Position numbers and translations under genes: made by a program. The notes beneath the pieces are model-generated. The model saw only the letters and a program-made list of their open reading frames with translations, was not told where the DNA came from and did no database searches. A stretch of 17,500 bases of DNA from Symbiodinium natans. Lineage: Eukaryota > Sar > Dinophyceae > Suessiales > Symbiodiniaceae. Shown piece after piece: positions 6,640 to 14,258 of the stretch (its first letter is position 1; each line of letters opens with the position of its first letter). The stretch is taken from positions 198,389-215,888 of the forward strand of contig CAJNDS010002746.1 in the NCBI GenBank assembly GCA_905221605.1. Direction: 5' to 3'.

Positions 6640-6720
6640 AGGGGTTTAGGGTTTAGGGTTTAGGGTTTAGGGTTTAGGGTTTAGGGTTTAGGGTTTAGGG
6701 TTTAGGGTTTAGGGTTTAGA
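6640..6720 (+). repeat. Telomere-like tract (TTTAGGG)n, about 11 perfect units
   Basis: Perfect heptamer array in plus orientation between exon-like DNA and a palindromic element. Confidence 0.95.
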
Positions 6721-6780
6721 GCTTGGGCTTCAAGGTTGCGAGTGCAATCTTCACACTTGCCCAGGCATTCACCTTTGCTT

Positions 6781-6943
6781 TAAGGGGATATAAGGAGGGA
6801 CCCCTAGAAGGGACCCTTAATCTTCTTCCCCTAAATCACCCTTGTATATACCTTATATCGTCCCTCTATACCTAAGTAGCCCCTAAAGAACCCCTAAATG
6901 ACCCCCCAGGTCCCTTAAAGGGGTCCCGCCTTTAGTCCCTTGA
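6781..6943. mobile_element. Inverted-repeat element, family C
   Basis: Left AAGGAGGGACCCCTAGAAGG pairs with right CCTTAAAGGGGTCCCGCCTT. About 160 bp with an AT/CT-rich centre (ATATACCTTATATCG). No coding frame. MITE-like. Confidence 0.6.
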
Positions 6944-6999
6944 TCCCTAAACCCCAAACCCTAAACCCTAAACCCTAAACATTGCTTCAACTTGCAAGC

Positions 7000-7078
7000 C
7001 AAGAAGTCCGAGCGCGGGGGTGTGCTGTGTTCTGTTCACCAAACTCCATTGGCCCTGCACCTTCCTGAATGGGCGCTG
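7000..7078 (-). CDS. Exon-like segment, frame ambiguous
   Basis: Two minus frames are open: one with VQGQWSLVNRTQHTPALGLL, the other with SAPIQEGAGPMEFGEQ. Bounded on both sides by CCCTAAA tracts. Confidence 0.3.
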
Positions 7079-7124
7079 AGTCCCTAAACCCTAAACCCTA
7101 AACCCTAAACCCTGTTAACCCAGG

Positions 7125-7193
7125 ACTGCTGAGGCTTCGGCCTTGGGTGCGACAAGCAAGCGCATTAATGGAGAACAGCGCGAAGAGTAATCC
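7125..7193 (-). CDS. Exon-like segment, hydrophobic
   Basis: Reads GLLFALFSINALACRTQGRS after a CTTAG acceptor. Signal- or membrane-helix-like. Flanked by telomere-like tracts at 7083-7115 and 7203-7290. Confidence 0.35.
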
Positions 7194-7202
7194 TAAGTAC
7201 CC

Positions 7203-7290
7203 TAAAAAACCCTAAACCCTAAACCCTAAACCCTAAACCCTAAACCCTAAACCCTAAACCCTAAACCCTAAACCCTAAACCCTAAACCCC
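7203..7290 (-). repeat. Telomere-like tract (CCCTAAA)n, about 11 units
   Basis: Perfect array, in the opposite orientation to the one at 6640-6720. Confidence 0.95.
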
Positions 7291-7337
7291 AATCCTATGC
7301 CTGTCACCCCAAAACCCTGAGCCCTAAACCCTGGGCA

Positions 7338-7396
7338 CCGGGCGCAGTCGAGCATCAGCCCGGGGGTCTTCGCAGCGTCCTGCTGATATCCCTGAA
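7338..7396 (-). CDS. Exon-like segment
   Basis: Reads GYQQDAAKTPGLMLDCARC, coding-like, between telomere-like borders. Product not recognised. Confidence 0.35.
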
Positions 7397-7477
7397 AGGG
7401 TTTCGACCTATTGCTCTCACACCTGTAAACCCTAAACCCTTAACTCCCTACACCCTAAACCCTAGACCCTAAACCCG

Positions 7478-7563
7478 AACCCTAAACCGTGAAGAGCTAG
7501 GACTAGAAAGCATCGAGTAACCCTTTTGCCCCAGGTCTCTCTGACGTGCCTGGCTCCGGCCTC
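7478..7563 (-). CDS. Exon-like segment
   Basis: Reads FEAGARHVRETWGKRVTRCF and then LVLALHG before entering telomere-like sequence. Amphipathic then hydrophobic. Confidence 0.35.
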
Positions 7564-7739
7564 AAACCCTAAACCTTAAACTCGAAGCCCTGAACCCTAA
7601 ACCCTAAATTCCAAACTCCAAGGGCTGCCTCGACATGATCGTTTCGTGCTTGGTGCTGCATAGCACATGAGGGCTCTTCTCACGCTAGATCCCTTCTCGG
7701 GGTCTGTTTTTTTGAAGAGGGTTTCGGGTTTAGGGTTTG

Positions 7740-7949
7740 GGTTTCATGCTTCATGATTTTGACATGGGGGTATGAAGCAGGGCGGTTATCACTGGCTGCA
7801 ACTTGCCCTGGGGCATTTTCAACCCTACTTCCACTGCCTACCCATTTCCCGACAAGGATAACAAAAAGTCTTCCTAGGAAACTGGGCCCAGAGAGAGAGG
7901 GGTGGAGGATGCCAGAGGTGCGAATGGTGAAGGTGCATAGAACAGACAC
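7740..7949 (-). CDS. Open frame of about 70 codons, strand uncertain
   Basis: The minus frame contains SVLCTFTIRTSGILHPSLSG and FLGRLFVILVGKW. The plus strand is open across the same bases (7753-7983). No motif. The region 7618-7672 also has short open frames on both strands. Confidence 0.3.
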
Positions 7950-8049
7950 CAGCCGAGTTTTGGGTTTAGGGTTTAGGGTTTAGGGTTTAGGGTTGACGAT
8001 CTCACAAAGCATTCAGCCTAGAGGGAAACCCTAAACCGCGGTTAAAGAT

Positions 8050-8132
8050 TTTTGCTCTCTTTCCTTCTCTATTTCTCTCTTTGCCTGTCTCTTTCTCTCT
8101 CTCTTTGTCTCTCTTTCTCTCTCTTCGCACAT
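8050..8132 (+). repeat. CT-rich low-complexity tract
   Basis: TCTCTTTCTCTC-type polypyrimidine, about 80 bp. On plus this could serve as a splice polypyrimidine tract, but no plus exon is visible after it. Confidence 0.85.
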
Positions 8133-8152
8133 TGGAAAAGCTCACATGGGCG

Positions 8153-8212
8153 AGACTGTCTGAGGTCGGATGCCCGAAATCAGTGCACGCATTCGCGCGC
8201 GCCCACCTAACC
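8153..8212 (-). CDS. Exon-like segment
   Basis: Reads GRARMRALISGIRPQTVSPM then TGA, after a TTAG acceptor. Modest support. Confidence 0.25.
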
Positions 8213-8216
8213 CGAA

Positions 8217-8287
8217 GCCCTAAACCCTAAACCCTAAACCCGAAACCATAAACGCTAAACCCTAGACCCTAGACCCTAAACCCTAAA
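8217..8287 (-). repeat. Telomere-like tract (CCCTAAA, degenerate)
   Basis: About ten units, several with substitutions (CCCGAAA, CCATAAA, CCCTAGA). Confidence 0.85.
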
Positions 8288-8335
8288 CCCCTGCCCCTCC
8301 CCTCCACCCCCCCCCCAGTAACACCTTGAAGCGGC

Positions 8336-8400
8336 TCAGGCCACCGGCCAGACGCTGGCGTCTGTGCTCCTCCGTCTCCTACGCCACTCCGCCGGCTGCG
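8336..8400 (-). CDS. Exon-like segment with donor
   Basis: After CCTAAG the frame reads RSRRSGVGDGGAQTPASGRW and ends CTTCAAG|GTGTTA, a good donor. The plus strand is also open, so the call is tentative. Confidence 0.3.
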
Positions 8401-8478
8401 TCTTAGGGTTTGGGTTTAGCTAGGGTTTAGGGTTTAAGGGTTTAGGGTTTGAGGGTTTGAGGGTTTAGGGTTTAGGGT

Positions 8479-8570
8479 TGGATGTTCCCCCTTCTACTAG
8501 CACTCCTTAATAGGGATTAGAATACGACAGTCCCAATTAAGGACTGTCAGTATAAGGGGGAACATCCCAA
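8479..8570. mobile_element. Family D inverted-repeat element, best copy (92 bp)
   Basis: Left arm TTGGATGTTCCCCCTTCTAC then TAGCACTCCTTAAT; right arm ATTAAGGACTGTCAGTATAA then GGGGGAACATCCCAA. About 34-bp arms with few mismatches. It sits at the edge of a TTTAGGG tract (8405-8478). Confidence 0.8.
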
Positions 8571-8890
8571 TTCCCAAGTAACAAATCCCTGAGACTGTTA
8601 GCCCTGCTGGGGGAACCATGCAAACCCTGTTGCGATGGGAGTGCACTTTCCAACGCACCTGCATTGTGTATTCTGTTTCGTGATGTTTAGGCCATCCTCT
8701 GAATTGCGAGAGAAGTCAGCAGTTTAGACTGAGGGAGCATTGCACGCACGTGCTTGCGTGCACGTGCGTGCGTGGGTGGGTAAGACGCACCCCACATCTC
8801 ACCCACATTCTGTCTAAACGTACCTGTGCATGTCGGAGATGGGTGACAATGACTGCATTTGAAGAGTTTCTGGTCAGCTTCACAATCTGC
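8571..8890. other. Non-coding stretch with a GC-rich palindrome
   Basis: No supported gene. Contains the hairpin GCACGCACGTGC-ttgc-GTGCACGTGCGTGC (8742-8772) nested inside a wider inverted repeat, AGTTTAGAC (8730) to GTCTAAACG (8812-8820). The layout is MITE-like. Confidence 0.5.
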
Positions 8891-8997
8891 ACAGCACGTG
8901 TAAGCGTGGGTTTGAGGGTTTGAGGGTTTGAGGGTTTGGAGGCTGGGGGTTTGGGGTTAAATCAAATTCGGAATCAGAATGTCCGGTACATTTCGGG

Positions 8998-9090
8998 TTT
9001 TTGGGGTGCGCTTGCCCCAAAACTCGCAGCTGTGCCTCATATGAACTTGTGATAACGATTCCTGAGTCGGCTACAGAACAACGAAAACCC
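8998..9090 (-). CDS. Exon-like segment
   Basis: Reads CSVADSGIVITSSYEAQLRV then LGQAHPKN. Coding texture on minus; surrounding parts of the open frame are telomere-derived (Asn-Pro-Lys type peptides). Product not recognised. Confidence 0.4.
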
Positions 9091-9234
9091 TCGCCCCCTA
9101 AACCCAAGGCTTTCAGGACCCGGGACCCACATCCTAAACCCTTGTTGGCCCATGCAAACACTAAAGCCCCACACCCAAAACCCTAAACCCCAAACCCTTA
9201 TAAGGGATAAGCTCTCCGTCTTTCACGATGTCAG

Positions 9235-9292
9235 TTTGCCCCCAGTCCTTGAGGGGTTTTGTTATATAGAAAAGCCACCCTCATGACAGGCA
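9235..9292 (-). CDS. Short exon-like segment
   Basis: Reads MRVAFLYNKTPQGLGAN then TGA. Short, weak support. Confidence 0.2.
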
Positions 9293-9341
9293 GGGTTTAG
9301 GGTTCGGGTTTCCGTGTTCAGGGTTCAGGGTTCAGAATTTA

Positions 9342-9492
9342 CTTGAAGGTTCCTGGTACTTACTAACCAACTATAACTGTACTTATAACCCTACTTATAA
9401 TACCCCTAAAGGGCCTTATAGGGGTTATCCCAATTATAAGTAGGGTTATAAGGCCAGTTATAATTGGTTAGTAAGTACCATGAACCTCCAAG
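9342..9492. mobile_element. Large near-perfect palindromic element, family E (151 bp)
   Basis: Left arm CTTGAAGGTTCCTGGTACTT then ACTAACCAACTATAACTG; right arm is its complement with few changes, ending CCATGAACCTCCAAG. Both arms also share TTATAACCCTACTTATAAT. The ends are CTTG...CAAG, as in families A, B and D. The flanks are telomere-like; no target duplication is clear. Confidence 0.85.
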
Positions 9493-9529
9493 TAGGGTTT
9501 CGGGTTTAGGGTTGAGGGCCCTTAAGAGT

Positions 9530-9622
9530 CTTAGCTGGGGATTCGGCCCGGTGGTGATGAGACTGCTGTAGGCACTTCCTGGACAGCCAGATTTGGTCAG
9601 ATCTCCTCCTTTTGGTCCCCCT
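9530..9622 (-). CDS. Exon-like segment
   Basis: Reads GPKGGDLTKSGCPGSAYSSL then ITTGPNPQL to a CTAAG border. Coding-like; a second minus frame is also open. Confidence 0.35.
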
Positions 9623-9837
9623 TTTGTGGTTTAAGGCCTGCTTGGGGTTTATGGTTTTAGGGTTTAGGGTACTAGATAATTACATCGAATATGCACTGCG
9701 GTTCAAGGTAGTCGCAACTGGCTTTGCCCTTTGGTTGAAGTGATTTCAAACAACCCTACTTTCAATTGACAACTGCCCATGTACCTTCAAGTAGGAAGCG
9801 GTTGGGGTTCGAAGAATACGGATTCTCAAAATTCGGG

Positions 9838-9930
9838 GTGCACCAGGGCTACGTGTTAACATGTGTAATTGCTCTGCATGGCGCCCCCCCATAGCCAAAA
9901 CACCAACAGATGCCGAATCCTTCACCCCTA
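9838..9930 (-). CDS. Exon-like segment
   Basis: Reads KDSASVGVLAMGGRHAEQLH then MLTRSPG. The frame is open through a C8/G8 homopolymer, which makes it sensitive to a one-base error. Confidence 0.3.
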
Positions 9931-10064
9931 CAAAGATTCGCTTGGGAAGACTTCAGGCACTGGATTTGGATTTGGTGTCCCTGAACCGCAAGCCCTAAAC
10001 CCTAAACCATAAACCCTTTTGCAACAGGAAACCACAAACCCTAAACTCTGAACCCTGGAAGGGC

Positions 10065-10081
10065 GGGGGGGGGGGGGGGGA
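10065..10081 (+). repeat. Poly-G run (16 G)
   Basis: Homopolymer beside telomere-like units; length is likely to be uncertain in sequencing. Confidence 0.9.
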
Positions 10082-10145
10082 GGGCAAAGAAGTGACATTC
10101 GATGAATGGCTGCAAGCTTGAGTGGGCTGAGTGGGGGACATGTTC

Positions 10146-10192
10146 ACAGGTCTGTGCAAGCAAAGAAGGCAGTGTGCATCAAGAGCTCCAAG
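10146..10192 (-). CDS. Short exon-like segment
   Basis: Reads LELLMHTAFFACTDL with a possible donor GTGAAC after the CCT of the last codons. Confidence 0.25.
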
Positions 10193-10221
10193 GGTTTAGG
10201 GTTTAGGTCTAAGGCATCGAC

Positions 10222-10284
10222 ATGTTGAACTCCTGCGTTGGCCAGTCTTGAATAGAGACCTCAGTAGCGGCAGCCTACACCCCC
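10222..10284 (-). CDS. Exon-like segment with acceptor
   Basis: After GGTGTAG the frame reads AATEVSIQDWPTQEFNMSMP then TAG. Good coding texture. Confidence 0.4.
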
Positions 10285-10304
10285 ACCTTTAAGAATCCTG
10301 TAGA

Positions 10305-10835
10305 CTACCACAGAACCTTGTGGAGTAAAGGGTCTTTCCCATAGCTGAAGAAGCCTGCAGGTTGTGTGGTAGACCGCTTTTCAACGCAGGACTGAGAGTA
10401 AACAGCTTGACAGGCTAGTTTTGGCAGAACGCACAGCACCTCCCAAGCTCTTCGTGAGGGCGCAAGGATCAAAAACGCGTGAAGTGTCCCAAAACCCAAA
10501 GCCCCGAACCCCGAAACGCTAAACCCTACATCCCTGGCAGCAACTGAGAGCCCCACCGTGCTCTGCGTCAGCTCGTCGAAGCAGACGTGTGACGTCAGAT
10601 TGGACGTCGGACAGCTCTCAACACAGATCCTGGGTTTGGGTTTTAGGGTAAGGGTTCGGGTTAAGGGTCCTGGGTTTAGGGTCAGCACAGATCCTGGGCC
10701 CAACTGGAAGGCTTCCTTCTGAACATGAGGGTTTAGGGGGGAGGGTTTCAGGGCCTTGCGCACCACATGAACCCTACAAGGCTTATGGTCCTTATACCTG
10801 GACATAAGGAATGCCACCTCATTTTTAAGCTTCAT
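10305..10835 (-). CDS. Open frame of 176 codons mixing exon-like and repeat-derived parts
   Basis: Probably not a gene as it stands. Two parts look coding: LHAFLILAPSRRAWEVLCVL (about 10400-10480, continuing to SCVEKRSTTQPAGFF) and ICVESCPTSNLTSHVCFDEL (about 10540-10632). The rest reads as translated telomere-like repeats (LTLNPGP, LTLKPKP) or as part of the family B element at 10755-10847. The frame stays open because the heptamers are degenerate here; intact arrays carry a stop in every frame. Best read as two exons with telomere-like introns. Confidence 0.35.
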   Translation of the reverse strand: MKLKNEVAFLMSRYKDHKPCRVHVVRKALKPSPLNPHVQKEAFQLGPGSVLTLNPGPLTRTLTLKPKPRICVESCPTSNLTSHVCFDELTQSTVGLSVAARDVGFSVSGFGALGFGTLHAFLILAPSRRAWEVLCVLPKLACQAVYSQSCVEKRSTTQPAGFFSYGKDPLLHKVLW

Positions 10836-10847
10836 GTGGTTGTCAAG
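10755..10847. mobile_element. Family B inverted-repeat element (93 bp)
   Basis: Left CTTGCGCACCACATGAACCC and right ATTTTTAAGCTTCATGTGGT then TGTCAAG. The left arm continues GGCTTATGGTCCTTATACC, matching the copy at 15374. CTTG...CAAG ends. Confidence 0.7.
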
Positions 10848-10857
10848 GTGGAACCCT

Positions 10858-10985
10858 TTTAAGGAGAGAGCCTACTCAGTTTGGGGATTTTCCCCGAATC
10901 TTTGTTTTCAGCCTGTGTGCTCCTGGGTGGGAGCTGCTTCAAACTGCAGCTTTCGACACATCTTGGTTTCATGCCCTTGGTTTTG
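10858..10985 (-). CDS. Exon-like segment
   Basis: Reads KGMKPRCVESCSLKQLPPRS then TQAENKDSGKIPKLSRLSP, open for over 35 codons with no repeat content. Hydrophilic; not recognised. Confidence 0.35.
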
Positions 10986-11010
10986 AATGTTTTAAAGCTA
11001 GGGTTCCGGG

Positions 11011-11131
11011 TTTAGGGCTAGGGTTTAGGGTTTAGGGTTTAGGGTTTAGGGTTTAGGGTTTAGGGTTTAGGGTTTAGGGTTTAGGGTTTAGGGTTTAGGG
11101 TTTAGGGTTTAGGGTTTAGGGTTTAGGGTTC
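11011..11131 (+). repeat. Telomere-like tract (TTTAGGG)n, about 15 perfect units
   Basis: Second longest perfect array in the window. Confidence 0.95.
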
Positions 11132-11265
11132 AGAGAAGACCGGGGTCTCAGGCTCATCAAGAGGTACCCTGTTTCTGGCAAGCCTTTGGCTTGGGGTTGG
11201 TCCGTCTCGGGGGTTTCTGGGCTTGGGGCTTAGGTTCGTTCAGGGCTTGGGTTTAGGGTTTAGGG
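11132..11265 (-). other. Spacer between telomere arrays, Pro/Lys-rich open frame
   Basis: A minus frame with AQKPPRRTNPKPKACQKQG is open, but its Asn-Pro-Lys content may be degraded repeat. No firm gene. Confidence 0.2.
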
Positions 11266-11285
11266 TTTAAGGTTTGTGTATGGTT

Positions 11286-11418
11286 TAGTTTAGGGTTTAG
11301 GGTTTAGGGTTTAGGGTTTAGGGTTTAGGGTTTAGGGTTTAGGGTTTAGGGTTTAGGGTTTAGGGTTTAGGGTTTAGGGTTTAGGGTTTAGGGTTTAGGG
11401 TTTAGGGTTTAGGGTTCA
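11286..11418 (+). repeat. Telomere-like tract (TTTAGGG)n, about 18 perfect units
   Basis: Longest perfect array in the window, same orientation as 11011-11131. Confidence 0.95.
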
Positions 11419-11431
11419 GGGTTTAGGTTCG

Positions 11432-11540
11432 AGCCAGAAGCAAGGCAGGATAAGGCCAGTGCGGATGGAGCGTGTCGATGCCCTCTCCTCCCACCCTTGG
11501 CGCGTCATCTGCGTGCTACCCGTTGGCTGCCCTTTATCCC
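11432..11540 (-). CDS. Exon-like segment
   Basis: Reads GQPTGSTQMTRQGWEERAST then RSIRTGLILPCFWLEP. Open, not repeat-like. Not recognised. Confidence 0.35.
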
Positions 11541-11630
11541 TAAACCCCAAACCCCAAACCCTAAACCCGAAACCCTAAACCCTAAACCCTAAACCTCCTT
11601 TCTGCCCTGTATTTCTGAACCCTAAACCAC

Positions 11631-11708
11631 CTTGAGGACCAAGTGAGCCCTGAAATTGGGGTCATATTCCCTATGCTAGTATAACCCCTATTGAGGGCTT
11701 GGACCTGG
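11631..11708. mobile_element. Family B element, right arm shortened
   Basis: CTTGAGGACCAAGTGAGCCC then TGAAATTGGGGTCATATTCC. The right arm ACCCCTATTGAGGGCTTGGACC is a shortened match. Confidence 0.6.
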
Positions 11709-11731
11709 TACCTTTTGTTGGGGTTCATCTG

Positions 11732-11802
11732 CCCTAAACCCTAAACCCTAAACCCTAAACCCTAAACCCTAAACCCTGAACCCTAAACCCTAAACCCTAA
11801 AC
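11732..11802 (-). repeat. Telomere-like tract (CCCTAAA)n, about 10 units
   Basis: Near-perfect array with one CCCTGAA unit. Confidence 0.95.
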
Positions 11803-11896
11803 CCCCTTTTTTTGAGCACCCTAAAGCCTCGACCCTAAACCCTCATGTTCAGAAGGAAGCGCCCAGGATCTGCGTTGACCCTACACCCTAGATGGA

Positions 11897-12011
11897 CTTA
11901 GTAGCCCAGCAGCCATACTACAATAAGGGTACCCTTGTTTTTTGATTGGTTGCTTTTATAAGGGAACCCAGAACCCAAAAACACGGGTGAAGGGTACCCT
12001 TGGCCCTAAAG
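11897..12011. mobile_element. Family A inverted-repeat element
   Basis: CTTAGTAGCCCAGCAGCC, ATAAGGGTACCC, then AAGGGAACCCAGAAC and GGGTACCCTTGGCCCTAAAG. Same order of blocks as intron 2 of the ankyrin gene. Confidence 0.7.
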
Positions 12012-12025
12012 CACGGCTCTGACAC

Positions 12026-12079
12026 TTTGTAGCCCAGTAACCATGTTTGAGTAAGGGTACCCTATATTTGGTTGGGTAA
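12026..12079. mobile_element. Family A element, left part only
   Basis: TTTGTAGCCCAGTAACCATG then GTAAGGGTACCC and TTGGTTGGGTAACC, broken off into telomere-like repeats. It lies 14 bp from the previous copy. Confidence 0.6.
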
Positions 12080-12169
12080 CCCTAAACTCCGAATCCCTAT
12101 ACCCTCAACCCCAAATCCCTAACCCTTACCCCTCACCCCAAATTCAAACCCTAAACCCCAAATCCCTTG

Positions 12170-12250
12170 GGGCCCACACTTGCTGCAGAAGTAAGTGAAG
12201 CGGCCACACACTGCACCATTGTCACAGATGTCGCGCCCACACATCCTGCT
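12170..12250 (-). CDS. Cys-rich exon-like segment
   Basis: After an AG acceptor (CCGAGCAG) the frame reads MCGRDICDNGAVCGRFTYFC then SKCGPQG: five Cys in 23 residues with a CxxC at the end. This could be a small zinc-binding or disulfide module. Other frames on both strands are open too. Confidence 0.35.
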
Positions 12251-12439
12251 CGGCTGGGGCAACAGATTGTTTTGTTTTTAACTCCTAAGGTGCCCAACCA
12301 GCTTGCTTGGAGTTTAGGGTCTTTCTTTGCCGCCCGCCTAGCTGAACTGAACGTCCGCATTGCAGGGTTATGGCTTGACTACGGGTGCATCTCGTGCATC
12401 GTGCACGCAGGAAAAACTCTTCGGCGAGGATATGCTTAT

Positions 12440-12595
12440 TCAAAGAGGACCTCACACTTATAATTGCCGGCTTTCCAGAGATCAGGCCGAATGTAGTAAA
12501 CGCCGAAACCCCAGCCCACAGGCCAGAACAAAACTCAGCCCGAAATTGAAAAGCCAGCAACTCGCGGTTCCTGCCATACTCACCTATAAAGCAGG
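12440..12595 (-). CDS. Exon-like segment, two competing frames
   Basis: One frame opens with ATG: MAGTASCWLFNFGLSFVLAC, signal-peptide-like. The other reads LLAFQFRAEFCSGLWAGVSA and continues open to 12285. A plus-strand 98-codon frame also crosses here (12167-12463). A real exon is likely, but strand and frame are not settled. Confidence 0.35.
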
Positions 12596-12641
12596 TTTAG
12601 GGTTTAGGGTTTAGGGTTTGGGGTTTGGGGTTTGGGGTTTA

Positions 12642-12722
12642 GGGTTCTCCGGGTAGTGGTGCCCTGAGTACTGCGAAACTCAAAGGGCCCTTTGAACGGG
12701 GCTCTGATGCCAGGTGGGGCTG
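12642..12722 (-). CDS. Exon-like segment
   Basis: After the acceptor AACCCCAG the frame reads PGIRAPFKGPFEFRSTQGTT then TRRT, ending at telomere-like DNA. Coding texture is good. Confidence 0.4.
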
Positions 12723-12729
12723 GGGTTTC

Positions 12730-13060
12730 GTACAATAAGGATACTAGGCTTTGGAGTTTTGGTCTATTTGTTGTTGCTGTGTTTCCCAGTGGTCCCCTAT
12801 ATTTGCGAATCCTCCAACACTAGACCCTGAACCAGGGCACCGCTGAGCATCTACACCCTAAACCCGAAACCCTAAACCGACCCTAAACCCTAAACCCTAA
12901 ACCCCAAACCCTGAACCCTAAAGGGAGGGGGGTTTGAAGGGAGGTATATGTGTAACCCAAGGTTCCAAAGGCTCCCTGAGCTTCCCTAAACTTCCCTAGG
13001 CACCTACCCAAACCCTAAACCCTAAACCTCTAAGAAATATTCAACATACCTTTTGGGCGG
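12730..13060. other. No gene seen; telomere-like tracts
   Basis: Contains a CCCTAAA tract at 12856-12925 and mixed-sequence DNA with no supported frame. Confidence 0.5.
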
Positions 13061-13061
13061 C

Positions 13062-13108
13062 ATACCCATAAAGGACATACAGGGGTATGGCAAAATCATT
13101 CCTCATAT
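13062..13108. repeat. Small inverted repeat
   Basis: CCTTTTGGGCGGCATACCC pairs imperfectly with GGGGTATGGCAAAAT around ATAAAGGACATACA. Confidence 0.5.
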
Positions 13109-13283
13109 TCCCCTTTTGTAGAGTATGGGTTTGGGGTGAGTTGAATTATTCTTGGGCTCAGGCTTTAGGATAGAAAGGGTTGAGGGTCAAGCCCTTGAAG
13201 GCAAAGCCCGCAGCACCAGTATCTTCAATCCTTCACCCAATGTGAGCATGGGGTGAAAGCCTCGACGTCAAACGAATCCACCC

Positions 13284-13397
13284 TCATGTGGGTGGTTGTC
13301 AAAATGATGGTCCCTTTTTGGATCCCTATTATAGTACGGCACCTAATATTTAGGGGTACCCCAAAAGGGGTTATGATTTTGACAGCCACCCATGTGG
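13284..13397. mobile_element. Inverted-repeat element, family F (about 114 bp)
   Basis: Left CATGTGGGTGGTTGTCAAAA then TGATGGTCCCTTTTTGG; right CCAAAAGGGGTTATGATTTT then GACAGCCACCCATGTGG. Strong arms of about 37 bp. The ends are not CTTG. No coding frame. Confidence 0.75.
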
Positions 13398-13614
13398 AAC
13401 TGGGGATTAGGGTTTAGGGTTTCAGGGGCCATCCATCCAAGACAAAGGGTTCAAAGGGACCACAACCTTAGGGGGTTACCAGGGTTTTCTGGGCTCAGGC
13501 TTTAGGATTTTGAGGGTTTAGGGTTCAGGGTTGAACTCTAAACCCTAAATCCTAAATCCTAAACCCTAAGCCCTGAACCCTAAACCCCCAACTCGAGGCT
13601 TCGGGCGCCTGCCC
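13398..13614. other. No gene seen
   Basis: Telomere-like fragments (13407-13420, 13531-13590) and unassigned DNA. Confidence 0.45.
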
Positions 13615-13681
13615 TGGTAGTCGAAGCCGCGCGTGAACTTGGACATGTCCCCGTGCTGGAAGGCCTGAAATATTGCAACCC
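13615..13681 (-). CDS. Exon-like segment, possibly choline-transporter-like (SLC44) N-terminal part
   Basis: Reads AIFQAFQHGDMSKFTRGFDY then QGRRP. Known: SLC44/CTL proteins have, after their first helix, a GD-x-x-(K/R)-...-G-x-D-x-x-G-x-x-CG segment; the GD, K, G-x-DY-x-G spacing here fits that part. The CG would lie in the next exon. A GC-type donor CAG|GCGCCC is possible. Family call is tentative; that it is an exon is likely. Confidence 0.4.
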
Positions 13682-13757
13682 TAAACCCCAAACCCCAACC
13701 CTAAACCCTGAACCCTAAACCCTAAACCCTAAACCCTAAACCCTAAACCCTAAACCA
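13676..13757 (-). repeat. Telomere-like tract (CCCTAAA)n
   Basis: About 11 units, the last seven near perfect. Confidence 0.9.
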
Positions 13758-14250
13758 ACCTCTAACTTGAGGATGTTTAAGCCGGGTTGAGAGTTAAGGT
13801 GGACTGCAAGGTTGAGGAGGGATTTAGGGTTAGGATTTGGAATCCAAGAGTTTCAAAATCTCGAAGTCATATACTCAAGCTCTTATTGGGGTTTGTGGGC
13901 TTGGGCAAGTGCCCAGAGCAACCCCCCCCTCCAGTTCTTGGTACTGACTTCCCCCAACTAGAACTGTACATATAACCCAAATATTTTTTGCCACTTTTGG
14001 GGTAAGTGGGTTGTTTTCGGGTTTAGGGTTTAGGGTTTAGGGTTAGCGTTTACTATACCCTAACCCCCAAACCCTACACCCCCAACGCAGTCTAGACACT
14101 AAAGCTACACAGGCCCGGCCATGAACGACTATTTAAGACCCCCCCCCCAAAAAAAAACAAAGAAAATAGGAATCCCCATATTTCCCCTTAATAAGGGAGA
14201 ATAGGGTTTAGGGTTTAGGGTTTAGGGTTTAGGGTTTAGGGTATCTCACC
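13758..14250. other. No gene seen; degraded family E arm, homopolymers and telomere-like tracts
   Basis: TTCTTGGTACTGACTTCCCC then AACTGTACATATAACCC (13936-13978) resembles the left arm of the family E palindrome. A C10 A9 run lies at 14139-14157. TTTAGGG tracts lie at 14019-14045 and 14203-14242. The 62-codon plus frame at 13787-13975 has no support. Confidence 0.45.
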
Positions 14251-14258
14251 TTACGGGC

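Noticed and set aside
10065-10081. Poly-G run as a regulatory quadruplex
   Set aside because: A bare homopolymer of uncertain length; no promoter or gene context supports a role.
6640-11418. A true chromosome end
   Set aside because: Arrays are short, occur in both orientations and are followed by unique DNA on both sides.
13787-13975. 62-codon plus frame
   Set aside because: Overlaps a degraded family E arm and telomere-like sequence; no coding texture.
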